Positions 45,911-55,646 are shown, counted from the stretch's first letter. The stretch is DNA of 64,000 nt from Bradyrhizobium zhengyangense (GCF_022012435.1 NZ_JAKLUA010000001.1:1426001-1490000), one strand, 5' to 3'. The notes: generated from the sequence alone by a model not told the origin. Numbers and translations are program-made.

Positions 45911-47028
45911 GCACCGAGCTTCAACTTCCGCGCGCCGCCCGCGTCTTCGTCTCCTTTGTCGCACTGCTGCGCGCCAACAGTTTTGCTGTCGCGCCGGAGC
46001 AGACCACTGCGTTCCTTACCGCGATCGAACTGCTGGGCCCGCGCGACCTCGGGGATATCAGGCAGGCCGCTCTGGCCACCCTCGCCCCGCCACCCGAGCG
46101 CCGCGTGACCTTTGACCGGCTATTCGACCTTCATTTCCGCGGCAGTGAGGCAATCGAGCATGCCGATGACGGCAAGGATGACGAGACCGTTCGGCTCCAG
46201 GAAGAAGGCCGCGGCGACGAGGAGCCGCTGTTCTCCGACGACGCCAACGAGTCCGGCCTGACAGCGACCCGTACCGAGGCGCTGGTCGAGCGCCGCTTCG
46301 CGCAGCTGTCCACCACCGAGGCGCTCCGCCGTTTGTCCCGCGAGGCACCACGGCGCCTGCCGCAGCGACGTGGTCACCGTCGTATGCGCGCCCGCCGCGG
46401 ACCGTTTGCCGACCTCCGTCGCACCTTGCGCGACTCCGTCCGCAGCGACGGCGAGATCCTGCGGCTCGGGCATCTGAAGCGGCGCCAGCGCCCACGCAAA
46501 TTCCTGCTGCTGATCGACGTCTCCGGCTCGATGAAGAGCCGCACCGAGGAAAACATGAAGCTGGCGCATGCACTGGTGCAGGCCGCGCCCAATGTCGAGG
46601 TCTTCACCTTCGGCACCCGGCTGACCCGTGTCACCCGCGCGCTGCGCGTGAAGCGCCGCGAGCAGGCGCTGAGCGCGGCCGCGCATCTCGTCAGCGACTG
46701 GGACGGCGGCACCCGCATCGGCGATGCGCTGCAAGCCTTCCTCGCGGTGCCGCGCTTTGGCGGCTATGCCCGCGGGGCGGCCGTGGTCGTCGTCTCCGAT
46801 GGGCTGGAGCGCGGCGAGCCCGATGCCCTGCGCGATGCGGTGGCCAAACTATCGCAGCGGGCCTGGCGCGTGAGCTGGCTGACGCCGCTGGCGTCCGGAC
46901 CCGGCTTTCGGCCGCAGACCGAGGCGCTCGTTGCGATCGAGCGCTTCGTCGACGATCTCGTCGACGGCGGATCGAGCGCGTCGATCGTCGCGCATGTCCT
47001 CGCCTTGGGACGAAGGAGAGTTGCGTGA
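45907..47028 (+). CDS. VWA-domain protein (CoxE-like)
   Basis: A 373-residue partner of MoxR ATPases. The N-terminal half is helical and ends in a very basic stretch (RRLPQRRGHRRMRARRGP). The C-terminal von Willebrand A domain has the metal site DVSGSMKS. The ATG at 45907 overlaps the MoxR stop. MoxR-VWA pairs act as chaperones for metal-cofactor insertion. The 3' end overlaps the amidohydrolase start. Confidence 0.87.
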
Positions 47029-47909
47029 CTGAGATGATCGACGGGCATCATCATATCTGGCGGCAGGCCGATCTGCCCTGGCTGGTCGGCCCGATGCAAC
47101 CTCGCATCTTCGGACCCTACGAGGCCATCCGGCGCGACTATCCGATCGAGGAATTTCTCGACGATCTCAAGGGCAACGGCGTTACCCGCTCGGTTTACGT
47201 CCAGACCAACTGGGCCAACGATCGTTTCGAGGACGAGGCGGCCTGGGTGCAGCGGACCGCCGACGAGACCGGTTGGCCGCACGCCATCGTCGCCTATGCC
47301 AATTTCGCCGTGGACGACGTGCGTCCGCAGCTCGACCGCCTCAAGCGCTATTCCCTGGTGCGCGGCGTGCGCATGCAGCTGCACTGGCATGCAAACCCGC
47401 TCTATCGTTTCGCGGCCAAGCCCGATCTGTGCATCGATCCCGTGGTCCGCCGCAACGTCGCGCGGCTCGCCGATTACGGCTGGAGTTTTGATCTCCAGGT
47501 CTTCACGCCGCAGATGCCGGATGCCGCACATCTCGCCGAATCCTGCCCCAAGGTGACCTTCATCCTCCAGCATGCCGGCATGCTCGAAGACCTTTCGCCA
47601 GCAGGCCGCGCCGCTTGGCGCGCGGGCATGGCGCGGCTTGCGACCTGCCCGAATGTCGTCTCGAAGCTCTCCGGGCTTGGAACCTTCATCCACCGCAATG
47701 ATCCCGCGCACATCGCCGCGGTGGTCATGGATACCGTTGCGATCTTCGGCGCCGAGCGCTGCCTGTTCGGCTCGAATTTCCCGATCGAGAAATTGTGGAC
47801 CAGCTATCGCGCGCTTGTTGACGCATTTCGCGCAGCCGCCGCTCCGCTGAGCGCCGAGCAGCGGGATGCGATCTTCCGAGGCACCGCAACACGCGTCTAT
47901 CGGCTTTGA
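47025..47909 (+). CDS. Amidohydrolase-2 family hydrolase (lactonase type)
   Basis: A 294-residue TIM-barrel hydrolase with the N-terminal metal motif DGHHHIW and the C-terminal CLFGSNFPIEKL of the COG3618 branch. This branch includes sugar lactonases and the pyrone-dicarboxylate lactonase group. The gene overlaps the VWA gene by four bases. It probably hydrolyses a lactone or a related cyclic ester or amide formed after hydroxylation. Confidence 0.8.
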   Translation: MTEMIDGHHHIWRQADLPWLVGPMQPRIFGPYEAIRRDYPIEEFLDDLKGNGVTRSVYVQTNWANDRFEDEAAWVQRTADETGWPHAIVAYANFAVDDVRPQLDRLKRYSLVRGVRMQLHWHANPLYRFAAKPDLCIDPVVRRNVARLADYGWSFDLQVFTPQMPDAAHLAESCPKVTFILQHAGMLEDLSPAGRAAWRAGMARLATCPNVVSKLSGLGTFIHRNDPAHIAAVVMDTVAIFGAERCLFGSNFPIEKLWTSYRALVDAFRAAAAPLSAEQRDAIFRGTATRVYRL

Positions 47910-47940
47910 AAGACAAGAAAGAACACGAGGAGGGAAACGA

Positions 47941-48789
47941 ATGGCGCTGGAGATCAAGATCCTGGACTACGGGGATATCGAGCTGGAATCGAGCTTCCTG
48001 GTGCTCGGTCGCGACTGCGGCCGCACCCGCCGCGTCCTTACGCTGGGCTTTCTGATCCTCGGCGGCAAATATCCTGTCGTGGTCGACACCGGCTATCGCT
48101 CCAATCAGATCATGGAGACGCTGGGCATGCGGGGGCTGCAATACCACGAACACATGATCGAGAACCAGCTCGCCCGCCACGGCGTGCGCATGGGCGACGT
48201 GCGCTTCGTCTGCCACACCCATCTGCACATCGACCATGCGGGCAAGGACGATCTGTTCCCGATGAACACGACGGTCGTTCTCAACCGCAAGGAGCTGGAA
48301 TATTCAGTCTCCGGCCTGATGCATCCGCAATATCCGGCACCCGACATCAAGCATTTGATCGACCGCCTGCACACCAAGAGTGCGCTCCGCTTTCTCGACT
48401 TGGAGATCACCGGCCCGATCGAGCTGATGCCCGGCGTCTATTGCGATGCCGCCAATGCCCATACCGAGGGCTCGATGAACATCATTGTCGAGACCGCCGA
48501 CGGAATCGCCACCATCTGCGGCGACGTGATCTACGATTTCAACGACCAGATCGTCACGCCCTTCCACGAAATCCATGACTGGGAGCCGCGCACGACGGGC
48601 AACCACGGCACCAGCAAGCGTGCGGAGAAGGCCGCAATCAAGAAGCTGCTCAGCAACTCGCGCTATCTGCTGCCAGTGCACGACCGCCCCGCCAAGATCG
48701 AAGGCGGCAATGTCGTGGGGCGTCTGCACGATCAGGTGCCCGGACCAATCGTGCAGTCCCTGCCCGCACGCAACTGGTTTCCCGCGTAG
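47941..48789 (+). CDS. Metallo-beta-lactamase fold hydrolase (AHL-lactonase-like)
   Basis: A 282-residue MBL-fold enzyme. The zinc motif HTHLHIDHAG matches HxHxDH, and a bridging Asp is in ICGDVIYDF; a later His lies in DAANAHTEG. GAGGAGGG precedes the ATG at 47941. Family relatives open homoserine lactones, but many are general lactonases or esterases; in a catabolic operon a pathway lactone is more likely than a quorum signal. Confidence 0.82.
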   Translation: MALEIKILDYGDIELESSFLVLGRDCGRTRRVLTLGFLILGGKYPVVVDTGYRSNQIMETLGMRGLQYHEHMIENQLARHGVRMGDVRFVCHTHLHIDHAGKDDLFPMNTTVVLNRKELEYSVSGLMHPQYPAPDIKHLIDRLHTKSALRFLDLEITGPIELMPGVYCDAANAHTEGSMNIIVETADGIATICGDVIYDFNDQIVTPFHEIHDWEPRTTGNHGTSKRAEKAAIKKLLSNSRYLLPVHDRPAKIEGGNVVGRLHDQVPGPIVQSLPARNWFPA

Positions 48790-48809
48790 CACGATGTGAG
48801 GACCGACCG

Positions 48810-50387
48810 ATGACGCACGTCACCTTACGTTCTGAATTCGAGACCCTGATCGATCCTTACGCACCCGTTGCCCAGGTCGGCACAGGCTTTGAGTTCACGG
48901 AAGGACCGATCTGGCATCCGATCGATCATTATTTGCTGTTCTCGGACATGCCGGGCGACGTGCGCCGGCGCTGGGATTCGCGGCGCGGTGTCGCCGAGGT
49001 CAAGCGTCCGTCGAACAAATGCAACGGTATGACCTACGATGCCGAGCTCAATCTGATCGTCTGCGAGCATGCGACGTCGTCGCTGATCCGTGAACGGCCG
49101 GACGGACGGCGCGAGGTGCTGGCCTCGCACTTTGGGGGGCAGGAGCTCAACAGTCCCAACGATGTCTGCGTGCACTCCTCGGGCGCGATCTATTTCTCCG
49201 ACCCCTGGTATGGCCGCATGCCGGTCTACGGCGTCGAGCGACCGCGGCAGCTCGGCTTTCAGGGCGTCTACCGTGTGATGCCTGGCGGCGAACCAAAGCT
49301 GGTGGTCGATCGAACGTTGTTCGACCAGCCGAACGGGCTTTGCTTCTCGCCCGACGAAAGACTGCTCTATGTCAACGACACCGTGCAGGCGCTGATCCGC
49401 GTGTTCGACGTCAGCGGCGACGGTTCGCTGTCGAATGCTCGGGTGTTCGCGAGCGGCATCAAGTCGGAGCTCGAGCCTGGCCTGCCCGACGGCATGAAAT
49501 GCGATCAGCACGGCAATGTCTGGGTCACCGCGCCCGGCGGCGTCTGGGTCTATTCGCCGCGGGGCGAGCTGCTCGGCAAGGTTCGCGTGCCCGAACTGGT
49601 CGCCAACCTCGCCTGGGGTGGACCTGATTTTCGCACGCTCTACCTGACCTCGACGCATTCGGTCTACGCGATCCCGACCAGGACCGGACCGCGCCACGAA
49701 CCCTATATGAGCGGCAGGCGCAGCAGCGGTGGCGCCGCGAGCCCCGGTCCTGCAGCTGCGGCGCCGATTCTTGCCGACGGCGAGCTGCGCCTCGATCCGC
49801 AGCGCTGCGCCATGATCATCCAGGATCTCCAGAACGACGTCATCATGGATGGCGGCGCCTTCGCTGACTCCGGTGCGCCAGGCCATGCCAAGCAGCAGCA
49901 TGTCGTCGAGAACGTCCGGCGCCTGGCGGAGACGGCGCGGGCGCGCGGCGTTGCCATCATCCATGTCTGGTTCGTGGTCGAGCCAGGAGCGCCCGGCGTG
50001 ACGCTGAACGCGCCGCTGTTCGAAGGGCTTGTCGACAGCAAGGCGATGGTGCGCGGCAGCTGGGGCGCCGCGCCGGTGTCAGGCCTCGAGCCGCGGCCCG
50101 GCGATTACGTGGTCGAGAAGATGCGGATGAGTGCCTGGGAAGGCACCAAGCTGGAGACGATCCTGAAAGCCACCGGCCGCGACATGATCATCAACACCGG
50201 TGCCTGGACCAACATGTCGGTCGAGCACACCGCGCGCACCGGCGCCGACAAGGGCTATTTCATGATCGTGCCGGAGGATTGCTGTTCGACCATGAATGCA
50301 GACTGGCACTCGGCCTCGATCAATTTTGCCATGCAGAACGTTGCCGTCGTTACCAGGGCGGATGCCGTCATCAGAGCGCTGGGATGA
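48810..50387 (+). CDS. Fusion: SMP-30/gluconolactonase domain plus isochorismatase-like domain
   Basis: A 525-residue two-domain protein. Residues ~1-290 are an SMP-30/gluconolactonase beta-propeller (FEFTEGPIWHP with the metal Glu, NSPNDVCV, VNDTVQ). An Ala/Gly/Pro-rich linker spans ~291-330. Residues ~333-525 are an isochorismatase-like hydrolase with Asp (IIQDLQNDV) and Lys (VVEKMRM). At the usual catalytic Cys position there is Ser470 (NMSVEHTART). Loss of the Cys occurs in EntB/PhzD-type isochorismatases, which use water, so the domain may still be active. Substrate unknown. Confidence 0.85.
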   Translation: MTHVTLRSEFETLIDPYAPVAQVGTGFEFTEGPIWHPIDHYLLFSDMPGDVRRRWDSRRGVAEVKRPSNKCNGMTYDAELNLIVCEHATSSLIRERPDGRREVLASHFGGQELNSPNDVCVHSSGAIYFSDPWYGRMPVYGVERPRQLGFQGVYRVMPGGEPKLVVDRTLFDQPNGLCFSPDERLLYVNDTVQALIRVFDVSGDGSLSNARVFASGIKSELEPGLPDGMKCDQHGNVWVTAPGGVWVYSPRGELLGKVRVPELVANLAWGGPDFRTLYLTSTHSVYAIPTRTGPRHEPYMSGRRSSGGAASPGPAAAAPILADGELRLDPQRCAMIIQDLQNDVIMDGGAFADSGAPGHAKQQHVVENVRRLAETARARGVAIIHVWFVVEPGAPGVTLNAPLFEGLVDSKAMVRGSWGAAPVSGLEPRPGDYVVEKMRMSAWEGTKLETILKATGRDMIINTGAWTNMSVEHTARTGADKGYFMIVPEDCCSTMNADWHSASINFAMQNVAVVTRADAVIRALG

Positions 50388-50390
50388 GCG

Positions 50391-51017
50391 GTGGCAAAGC
50401 TTCTGCATCTCTCCTGCTCGCCGCGCCCCGATTCCGAGTCGAGCGCCGGCGCGGCCGTCTTCCTTGACGGCTTTCGCCAGGCCCGCCCCAATTGGGACAT
50501 CGATGTCGTCGATCTCTGGCGCGAACGGATGCCGGAATTTGCGGGACCCATCGTCGAGGCCAAATATGCGCGGATGACGGCGCAGGCCTTCAATGACGCG
50601 CAGCGGGACAGCTTCGCCGAGGCCGAACGGATGGCGCTGCGCTTTTCACTGGCCGACCGCGTTCTGATCTCGACGCCGATGTGGAATTTCGGCATCCCCT
50701 ACAAGCTGAAGCAGTGGTTCGACATCATCATCCAGCCCGGCCTGACGTTCCGCTTCGAGCCCGCGCAGGGCTATCTTCCATTGCTGAAGGATCGTCCGAC
50801 CATCGTTATCCTCGCCTCCGGCAGCGACTTTGCCACCGGCATGAACCGCGGCCGCATCGACATGGCTACGCCCTATTTGCGCGAGGCGCTCCGCTTCATC
50901 GGTGTCAGCGACGTGCGCTTCGTGCCGATCGGACCGACCGCGGGTCCGACTGAGCCGATCCGCGCCGCCCGCGAGACCGCGCATCGCCGCCTCGCGGAGA
51001 TGGCGAAGCGGTTCTGA
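50391..51017 (+). CDS. FMN-dependent NADH:quinone reductase (AzoR-like)
   Basis: A 208-residue flavodoxin-fold reductase: SCSPRPDSESSAG near the start binds the FMN phosphate, followed by STPMWNFGIPYKLKQWFD and the GSDFATGM loop. The start is GTG at 50391, three bases after the previous stop. The family reduces quinones and azo dyes with two electrons. It is the last plus-strand gene of the cluster and may handle a quinone product or electron acceptor. Confidence 0.83.
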   Translation: MAKLLHLSCSPRPDSESSAGAAVFLDGFRQARPNWDIDVVDLWRERMPEFAGPIVEAKYARMTAQAFNDAQRDSFAEAERMALRFSLADRVLISTPMWNFGIPYKLKQWFDIIIQPGLTFRFEPAQGYLPLLKDRPTIVILASGSDFATGMNRGRIDMATPYLREALRFIGVSDVRFVPIGPTAGPTEPIRAARETAHRRLAEMAKRF

Positions 51018-51026
51018 GCCGCGTTG

Positions 51027-52118
51027 TCAGGTGATTGCTTTCCCCGACGCCTTGTCGAACAGATGGGTCCGCTCCAGATCGAGCGCGACGTCGATGAAAT
51101 GATCCGGCGCCGCAGCCACCCCCACCGGCATCTGCGCCGTGAACGGGAACGCGCCGACGGTGCCGATCACGAGCGTATGCGGCCCGAGCGGCTCTACGTC
51201 CTTCACCATGATCCGAACGGACGAGCCAGCCGGGGCGTCTTGCCGCAACACATGGTCGGGCCGCACGCCAAGCACGACAGGCTTGCCGACGCTGCCTGCA
51301 TAGGCCGCCTCGCGGGATTTCGGCAGTTTCAACGCCGTCCCCGACGGCTCGGTGAAGACCAGCGCCCCATCGCGCGCGGCGATTTCGCCATGGATGAAGT
51401 TCATGCTGGGGGCGCCCATGAAGCCCGCAACGAAGAGATTGCTGGGCTTTTCATAGATCGTGATGGGATCGGCCGCCTGCTCGATCCGGCCGCGATTCAT
51501 CACCACGACGCGATCGGCCATGGTCATGGCTTCGACCTGGTCGTGGGTGACATAGACGATCGTCTTGGCGAGACGACGGTGCAAGGCCTTGATCTCGGTC
51601 CGCATCTCGATGCGGAGCTTGGCGTCGAGGTTCGATAGCGGCTCGTCGAACAGGAACACGTCCGGGCTGCGCACGATAGCGCGGCCGATCGCGACACGCT
51701 GCCGCTGCCCGCCGGAGAGCTGCTTGGGACGACGGTCCAGATATTGCTCGAGGTCGAGCACCCGGGCCACGTCCTGGACCGCTTTCGCGATGCTGGCGCG
51801 CTCCTCGCCGCGCACCTTCATGCCGTAGCCAATATTCTCGCCAACCGTCATATGCGGATAGAGCGCGTAGCTCTGAAACACCATCGCGCAATTGCGCAGG
51901 CCCGGACGCAGCTGCGTCACATCGCGATCACCGATGCGGATGCTTCCGCTCGTGACCGTCTCCAGTCCTGCAATCATGCGCAGCGTCGTGGTCTTGCCGC
52001 AGCCCGACGGGCCGACGAGCACGACGAACTCCTCGTCAGCCACGTTCAGATCAAGCCCCTCGATGATCTCATAGGGCCCGTATGCCTTGCTGACATTCTC
52101 GATCTCGACGCGCGCCAT
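51027..52118 (-). CDS. Sugar ABC transporter ATPase (UgpC/MalK-like)
   Basis: A 363-residue CUT1-type ATPase: Walker [10 protein letters not shown], signature LSGGQRQR, Walker [16 protein letters not shown]-loop YVTHDQVEA, then a regulatory domain (GVRPDHV). The ATG at 52118 gives the standard N-terminus. It is the last gene of the deoC-led operon, separated from the binding-protein gene by 122 bases that contain a strong hairpin and short repeats. Confidence 0.88.
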   Translation of the reverse strand: MARVEIENVSKAYGPYEIIEGLDLNVADEEFVVLVGPSGCGKTTTLRMIAGLETVTSGSIRIGDRDVTQLRPGLRNCAMVFQSYALYPHMTVGENIGYGMKVRGEERASIAKAVQDVARVLDLEQYLDRRPKQLSGGQRQRVAIGRAIVRSPDVFLFDEPLSNLDAKLRIEMRTEIKALHRRLAKTIVYVTHDQVEAMTMADRVVVMNRGRIEQAADPITIYEKPSNLFVAGFMGAPSMNFIHGEIAARDGALVFTEPSGTALKLPKSREAAYAGSVGKPVVLGVRPDHVLRQDAPAGSSVRIMVKDVEPLGPHTLVIGTVGAFPFTAQMPVGVAAAPDHFIDVALDLERTHLFDKASGKAIT

Positions 52119-52158
52119 GGAATCCTTTTCCCGTCCCTTAGATCGACGGTCAACAAGA

Positions 52159-52186
52159 CCCGGATGACGCTGACGCGTCATCCGGG
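52159..52186 (-). other. Perfect 12-pair hairpin between binding-protein and ATPase genes
   Basis: CCCGGATGACGC (52159-52170) and GCGTCATCCGGG (52175-52186) form a perfect stem with a four-base loop. It lies 41 bases ahead of the ATPase start, inside the operon, with no T run on the transcribed strand. It is likely a message-stabilising or attenuating element that lowers ATPase expression relative to the binding protein. Confidence 0.6.
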
Positions 52187-52202
52187 GAAGTCTCAGCGGA
52201 GG

Positions 52203-52248
52203 TTAGTTCTCAGGTTAGTTCTTGGCTTTAGTTCTCGGCTTTAGTTTT
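52203..52248 (-). repeat. Four tandem 12-13-base repeats at the binding-protein stop codon
   Basis: The word TTAGTTYT (plus strand) occurs at 52203, 52215, 52228 and 52241, spaced 12, 13 and 13 bases. The last copy contains the real stop (TAA, 52243-52241). On the coding strand the repeat reads roughly GARAACTAA, so the AAC-TAA ending has been copied three more times downstream of the gene. Replication slippage is the probable origin. Confidence 0.65.
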
Positions 52249-53701
52249 TGGGCGGCAGGCCCATCGCCGCGCGATAGGCAGCGAGCTGTTTTGCACGACC
52301 GAACTCGTCAGTCAGGCGATTCCATTCCTTTGCGACCGTGTCCAGCGCGGCCTGCGGCGTGGTCTGCCCGGCCAGTGCCTTGCCAAGCTCGATCTCCACC
52401 ACCTCGGTGTAGGAGAAATAGCCGGGCAGACGCATGTCGAGCGCGACGTTCTTGCCGTTGATGGAGTCGGCCTGCGCGCCGAGATATTGCTTGGCTTCCT
52501 GCGGCGAGAAGATCTTGCTCCACAGCTCCAGATTCGCGGTGTGCGACTTGCGGTACGGGTTGACACCCGTGCCGCCGGTAATGGCGGCCTGGCCGGAGAC
52601 TTCGGGGCTGGTCAGCGTCTTGATGAAATCCCATGCCGCCTGCTGGTTCTTGCCGACCTTCGGCACGGCAATCTGCCATCCACCGAACGCCATGAAGGGC
52701 GCCGGCAGGACGGCCGGGAACTTGTCCCACTTCTTGGTCTTGGCGTTCCAGATCTCGTCAGAGCCAGGCAGCACCGCCGAGCCGACCTTGCCTGAGATCT
52801 TCGACTGCTTGGGATCGGCCGCGATCACGCCGGTGTCGCCCCAACCGATCGATTCCGCGACCTGACCGCCCGCCACGGCCGCGTTGACCTCACCGAATGA
52901 GAAGTTCAAGGCGTTGGGTGGGCCAAGCTTGGAGGCGCGGATATATTCTTCCAGTCCCTTCACCCAGCCCGGATTGTTGATCTGGGCATCCATCGTTTCG
53001 GGGTCGAAGAACATCGCGCCCGGATAGTTCGGGTTGTTGGTGTAGGCTGCCGCGTGGCTGAAGAAGAACCAGAACTGCTGGCCGCCACGACGGAAGGCTT
53101 CCGCGGTGCCCCAAAGTCCCTTGTCGGGACGTTGGAAGAACTCGGCGATGTCGAGATATTGCTTCCAGGTCTTGGGCGGCGCCAGATCGTAGCCGTACTT
53201 GGCCTTGAAGGCGTCCTTCTCCTTGGGATCGTTGAACAGGTCGGTGCGATAGGTGTAGGTGTGGACGTCGCCGTCCATCGACTGCGAATAGATCTTGCCT
53301 TCCCACACCATCAGCCGTTCGCGGTAGGCCGGCTCGATATCATCCCAGTCCTTGCCTGACTGCATCGCCTTCGGCATCTCGCTGAGATAGGGCACGAAGT
53401 CCGGCAGCCAAGCCGGCGCGAAGCTGACGAGGTCGAAGGTCGCGTCCGATGCGGTCAGCGACGTCACGATCTTCGGGTAAAGCTCCGACCACGGAAACTC
53501 GACGACATTGACCTTGCCGCAGGTCTTCTTGGTCCATTCATCCGCGCCGAGCTTGAGCGCGGAGGCGATATAGGGTCCGGTCTGCGATGCCACCGTCAAG
53601 GTGACGCCGGAATAATCCGGGCTACAGGCCGCGTTCGCCTGGCTCGCAGCGCAAGCCACGGCGAGCGAGGTGGTCAGCATCAGAAACGTCCGTCGCAACA
53701 T
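52241..53701 (-). CDS. Extracellular sugar-binding protein of ABC importer
   Basis: A 486-residue periplasmic binding protein of family 1. It has a Sec signal (MLRRTFLMLTTSLAVACAA, cut near ANAAC). The mature part opens VTLTVASQTGPYIASALK. It is longer than the usual ~420 residues. Operon position after deoC, a kinase and two permeases suggests a pentose, deoxyribose or nucleoside ligand. The ligand is inferred. Confidence 0.85.
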   Translation of the reverse strand: MLRRTFLMLTTSLAVACAASQANAACSPDYSGVTLTVASQTGPYIASALKLGADEWTKKTCGKVNVVEFPWSELYPKIVTSLTASDATFDLVSFAPAWLPDFVPYLSEMPKAMQSGKDWDDIEPAYRERLMVWEGKIYSQSMDGDVHTYTYRTDLFNDPKEKDAFKAKYGYDLAPPKTWKQYLDIAEFFQRPDKGLWGTAEAFRRGGQQFWFFFSHAAAYTNNPNYPGAMFFDPETMDAQINNPGWVKGLEEYIRASKLGPPNALNFSFGEVNAAVAGGQVAESIGWGDTGVIAADPKQSKISGKVGSAVLPGSDEIWNAKTKKWDKFPAVLPAPFMAFGGWQIAVPKVGKNQQAAWDFIKTLTSPEVSGQAAITGGTGVNPYRKSHTANLELWSKIFSPQEAKQYLGAQADSINGKNVALDMRLPGYFSYTEVVEIELGKALAGQTTPQAALDTVAKEWNRLTDEFGRAKQLAAYRAAMGLPPKN

Positions 53702-53729
53702 CGTCCAGTCCTCCCTAGATCAGTTTTTG

Positions 53730-54767
53730 CTATTTGATTGCCCCGAGCAGCAGACCCGACCGCATCATGCGGCTGAGCAGGCCCGCCATGATCATCATCG
53801 GAACGATGGCGACGAGCGCCGCGGCCGAGATCGCCCACCATTCGTCGCCGCGCTGGCTGTTCTGTCCGGCCACCAGGATCGGCAGCGTCTGCCATTTGGA
53901 ATTGGTCAGGAACAGCGCGAACAGGAACTCGTTCCAGACGAAGGCCAGCGTGATCATGAAAGTCGCCAGCAGCCCGTTCATCGACATCGGCACCACGATG
54001 CCGAGGAAGATGCGCCAGCTCGGCACGTTGTCGACCATCGCGGCTTCCTCGACCTCGATCGGGATCGCCTCGAAGAAATCGCGCATCAGCCAGACCACGA
54101 TCGGCAGCGAGAACGCGACGTAGCACAGCGTCAAGCCGACAAAGCTGTCGATCAGCTGGAAGCCGAGCCGGCCGATTTCGCTGTAGAGCAGATACAGAGC
54201 AAAGGCCGTGACAATCGGCGGAAACATGCGCTGGCTGACGAACCAGAACAGGATGTCCTCATTGCCGAGGATCGGACCCGGCAGCGGCAGGCGGTTGGCG
54301 ACGATGGCAACGACCAGCGCGATCGGAAACGCGAGCAGCAGCGCCTGCGCGCGGGTGAATCCGAGATTGTTGTTGAAGAGCAGATATCCGCCGAGCGCGA
54401 GCAGGAAGAAGATCAGGCCGGCGCCAAATCGCACCTTGAATTCGAACCTGACAAGCGCATAGGCCGCCATCGCCCCGATCGCGGTCGCGATCGCTGCCGC
54501 GGACAGCCCGACGATGGTCGAGTTCAGGAAGGTGTGGAAGAATTCACCGCGGATGCCCTGGTAGAGATCGATGAAGGGCTGAAGCGTTGGCGTGAAATCG
54601 ACGAAGGGAATATAGGTCGGACCACCGACCACGCCCGGCGGCGTCTTGAAGGCTGTGACCACCACCCAATAGAGCGGGAACGCCGTGATCAGGCACCAGG
54701 CGAGAACGCCTGCTGCGATCAGGCGGCGGCTCCAGGTCGACAGTCCGGTGAGGCCCTGCCCGCTCAT
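53730..54767 (-). CDS. Carbohydrate ABC transporter permease (MalG-like)
   Basis: A 345-residue permease with an N-terminal helix near residue 20 and further helices from ~110; its EAA loop is in PIEVEEAAMVDNVPSWRIF. The ATG at 54767 overlaps the previous permease stop (ATGA). It is ~60 residues longer than most MalG-like proteins because of an extended periplasmic region after the first helix and extra hydrophobic segments. Confidence 0.83.
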   Translation of the reverse strand: MSGQGLTGLSTWSRRLIAAGVLAWCLITAFPLYWVVVTAFKTPPGVVGGPTYIPFVDFTPTLQPFIDLYQGIRGEFFHTFLNSTIVGLSAAAIATAIGAMAAYALVRFEFKVRFGAGLIFFLLALGGYLLFNNNLGFTRAQALLLAFPIALVVAIVANRLPLPGPILGNEDILFWFVSQRMFPPIVTAFALYLLYSEIGRLGFQLIDSFVGLTLCYVAFSLPIVVWLMRDFFEAIPIEVEEAAMVDNVPSWRIFLGIVVPMSMNGLLATFMITLAFVWNEFLFALFLTNSKWQTLPILVAGQNSQRGDEWWAISAAALVAIVPMMIMAGLLSRMMRSGLLLGAIK

Positions 54768-55639
54768 CGGCGCTTCTCCAGATGCGGACGCAGCAGCGCC
54801 AGATAAGTCACGCCGATGATCGTGATGGCGATCAGGAACAGGAAGCTCAGCGCCGAGGTGTAGCCGAGATTGAACTTCTTGAAGCCCTCCTGATAGGCGA
54901 ACAGGGTCAGCGTCTCGGTGTCGACGCCCGGTCCGCCGCCCGTCATCACGAACACGGTGTCCATGATCTTGTAGCTCTCGATCAGGCGGATGAAGACGAC
55001 AGCGGCGGAGATCGGCAGCATCATCGGAAAGGTGATGCCCCAGAACTGCTGCCACGCGCTGGCGTTCTCGAGTTCGGCAGCCTCATAGACGTCTTCTGGG
55101 AGCGTTTGCAGGCCGGCCAGCATCATCAGGACCACAAAGGGCGTCCACTGCCAGATCTCGACCGCGATGATGCAGCCGAGCGCCCAATGTCCATTGGTGA
55201 GGAACGGCAGGTTCGCGAGGCCAAACATGGAGAGAAACTGGTTGAGCGGACCCATGGTCGGATTGAAGATCATGCGGGCCACAAGCGCGACGGCAACCGG
55301 AGCCAGCAGCATCGGCAGCAGCAAGGCCACGCGAAACAGCCGTTCGCCCGGCACGCGCGCGTTCAGCGCGAGCGCAACGCTAAAGCCGATAACATATTGC
55401 AAGCTGACCGCGATGAAGGCGATCAAGGTCGTCGTGAGGATCGCGTTCCAGAAGCGCGGCTCCTGCAACAGGGTGACATAATTGCCGAACCACACCACAC
55501 GCGGCGGGATCGGCGGAATCAGGCGATAGCTGAGGAAGCTCGTGGTGAGGGAATAGATCAGCGGAAAGATCGAAATCGCCAGCACGACGAGCACCGCCGG
55601 CCAGATGAAGACATGCTTGATCGGATCGTTCCGCATCAT
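54764..55639 (-). CDS. Sugar ABC transporter permease (MalF-like)
   Basis: A 291-residue permease with six predicted helices and an EAA loop (EDVYEAAELENASAWQQFW). Two adjacent ATGs (55639 and 55636) may start it. It begins seven bases after the kinase gene and overlaps the next permease, so kinase and importer are made from one message. Confidence 0.86.
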   Translation of the reverse strand: MMRNDPIKHVFIWPAVLVVLAISIFPLIYSLTTSFLSYRLIPPIPPRVVWFGNYVTLLQEPRFWNAILTTTLIAFIAVSLQYVIGFSVALALNARVPGERLFRVALLLPMLLAPVAVALVARMIFNPTMGPLNQFLSMFGLANLPFLTNGHWALGCIIAVEIWQWTPFVVLMMLAGLQTLPEDVYEAAELENASAWQQFWGITFPMMLPISAAVVFIRLIESYKIMDTVFVMTGGGPGVDTETLTLFAYQEGFKKFNLGYTSALSFLFLIAITIIGVTYLALLRPHLEKRR

Positions 55640-55646
55640 CGGTAGA

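Noticed and set aside
47941..48789. Quorum-quenching homoserine lactonase
   Set aside because: The zinc motif is shared by many MBL hydrolases, and no signal synthase or LuxR gene is near. A catabolic lactonase fits the operon better.
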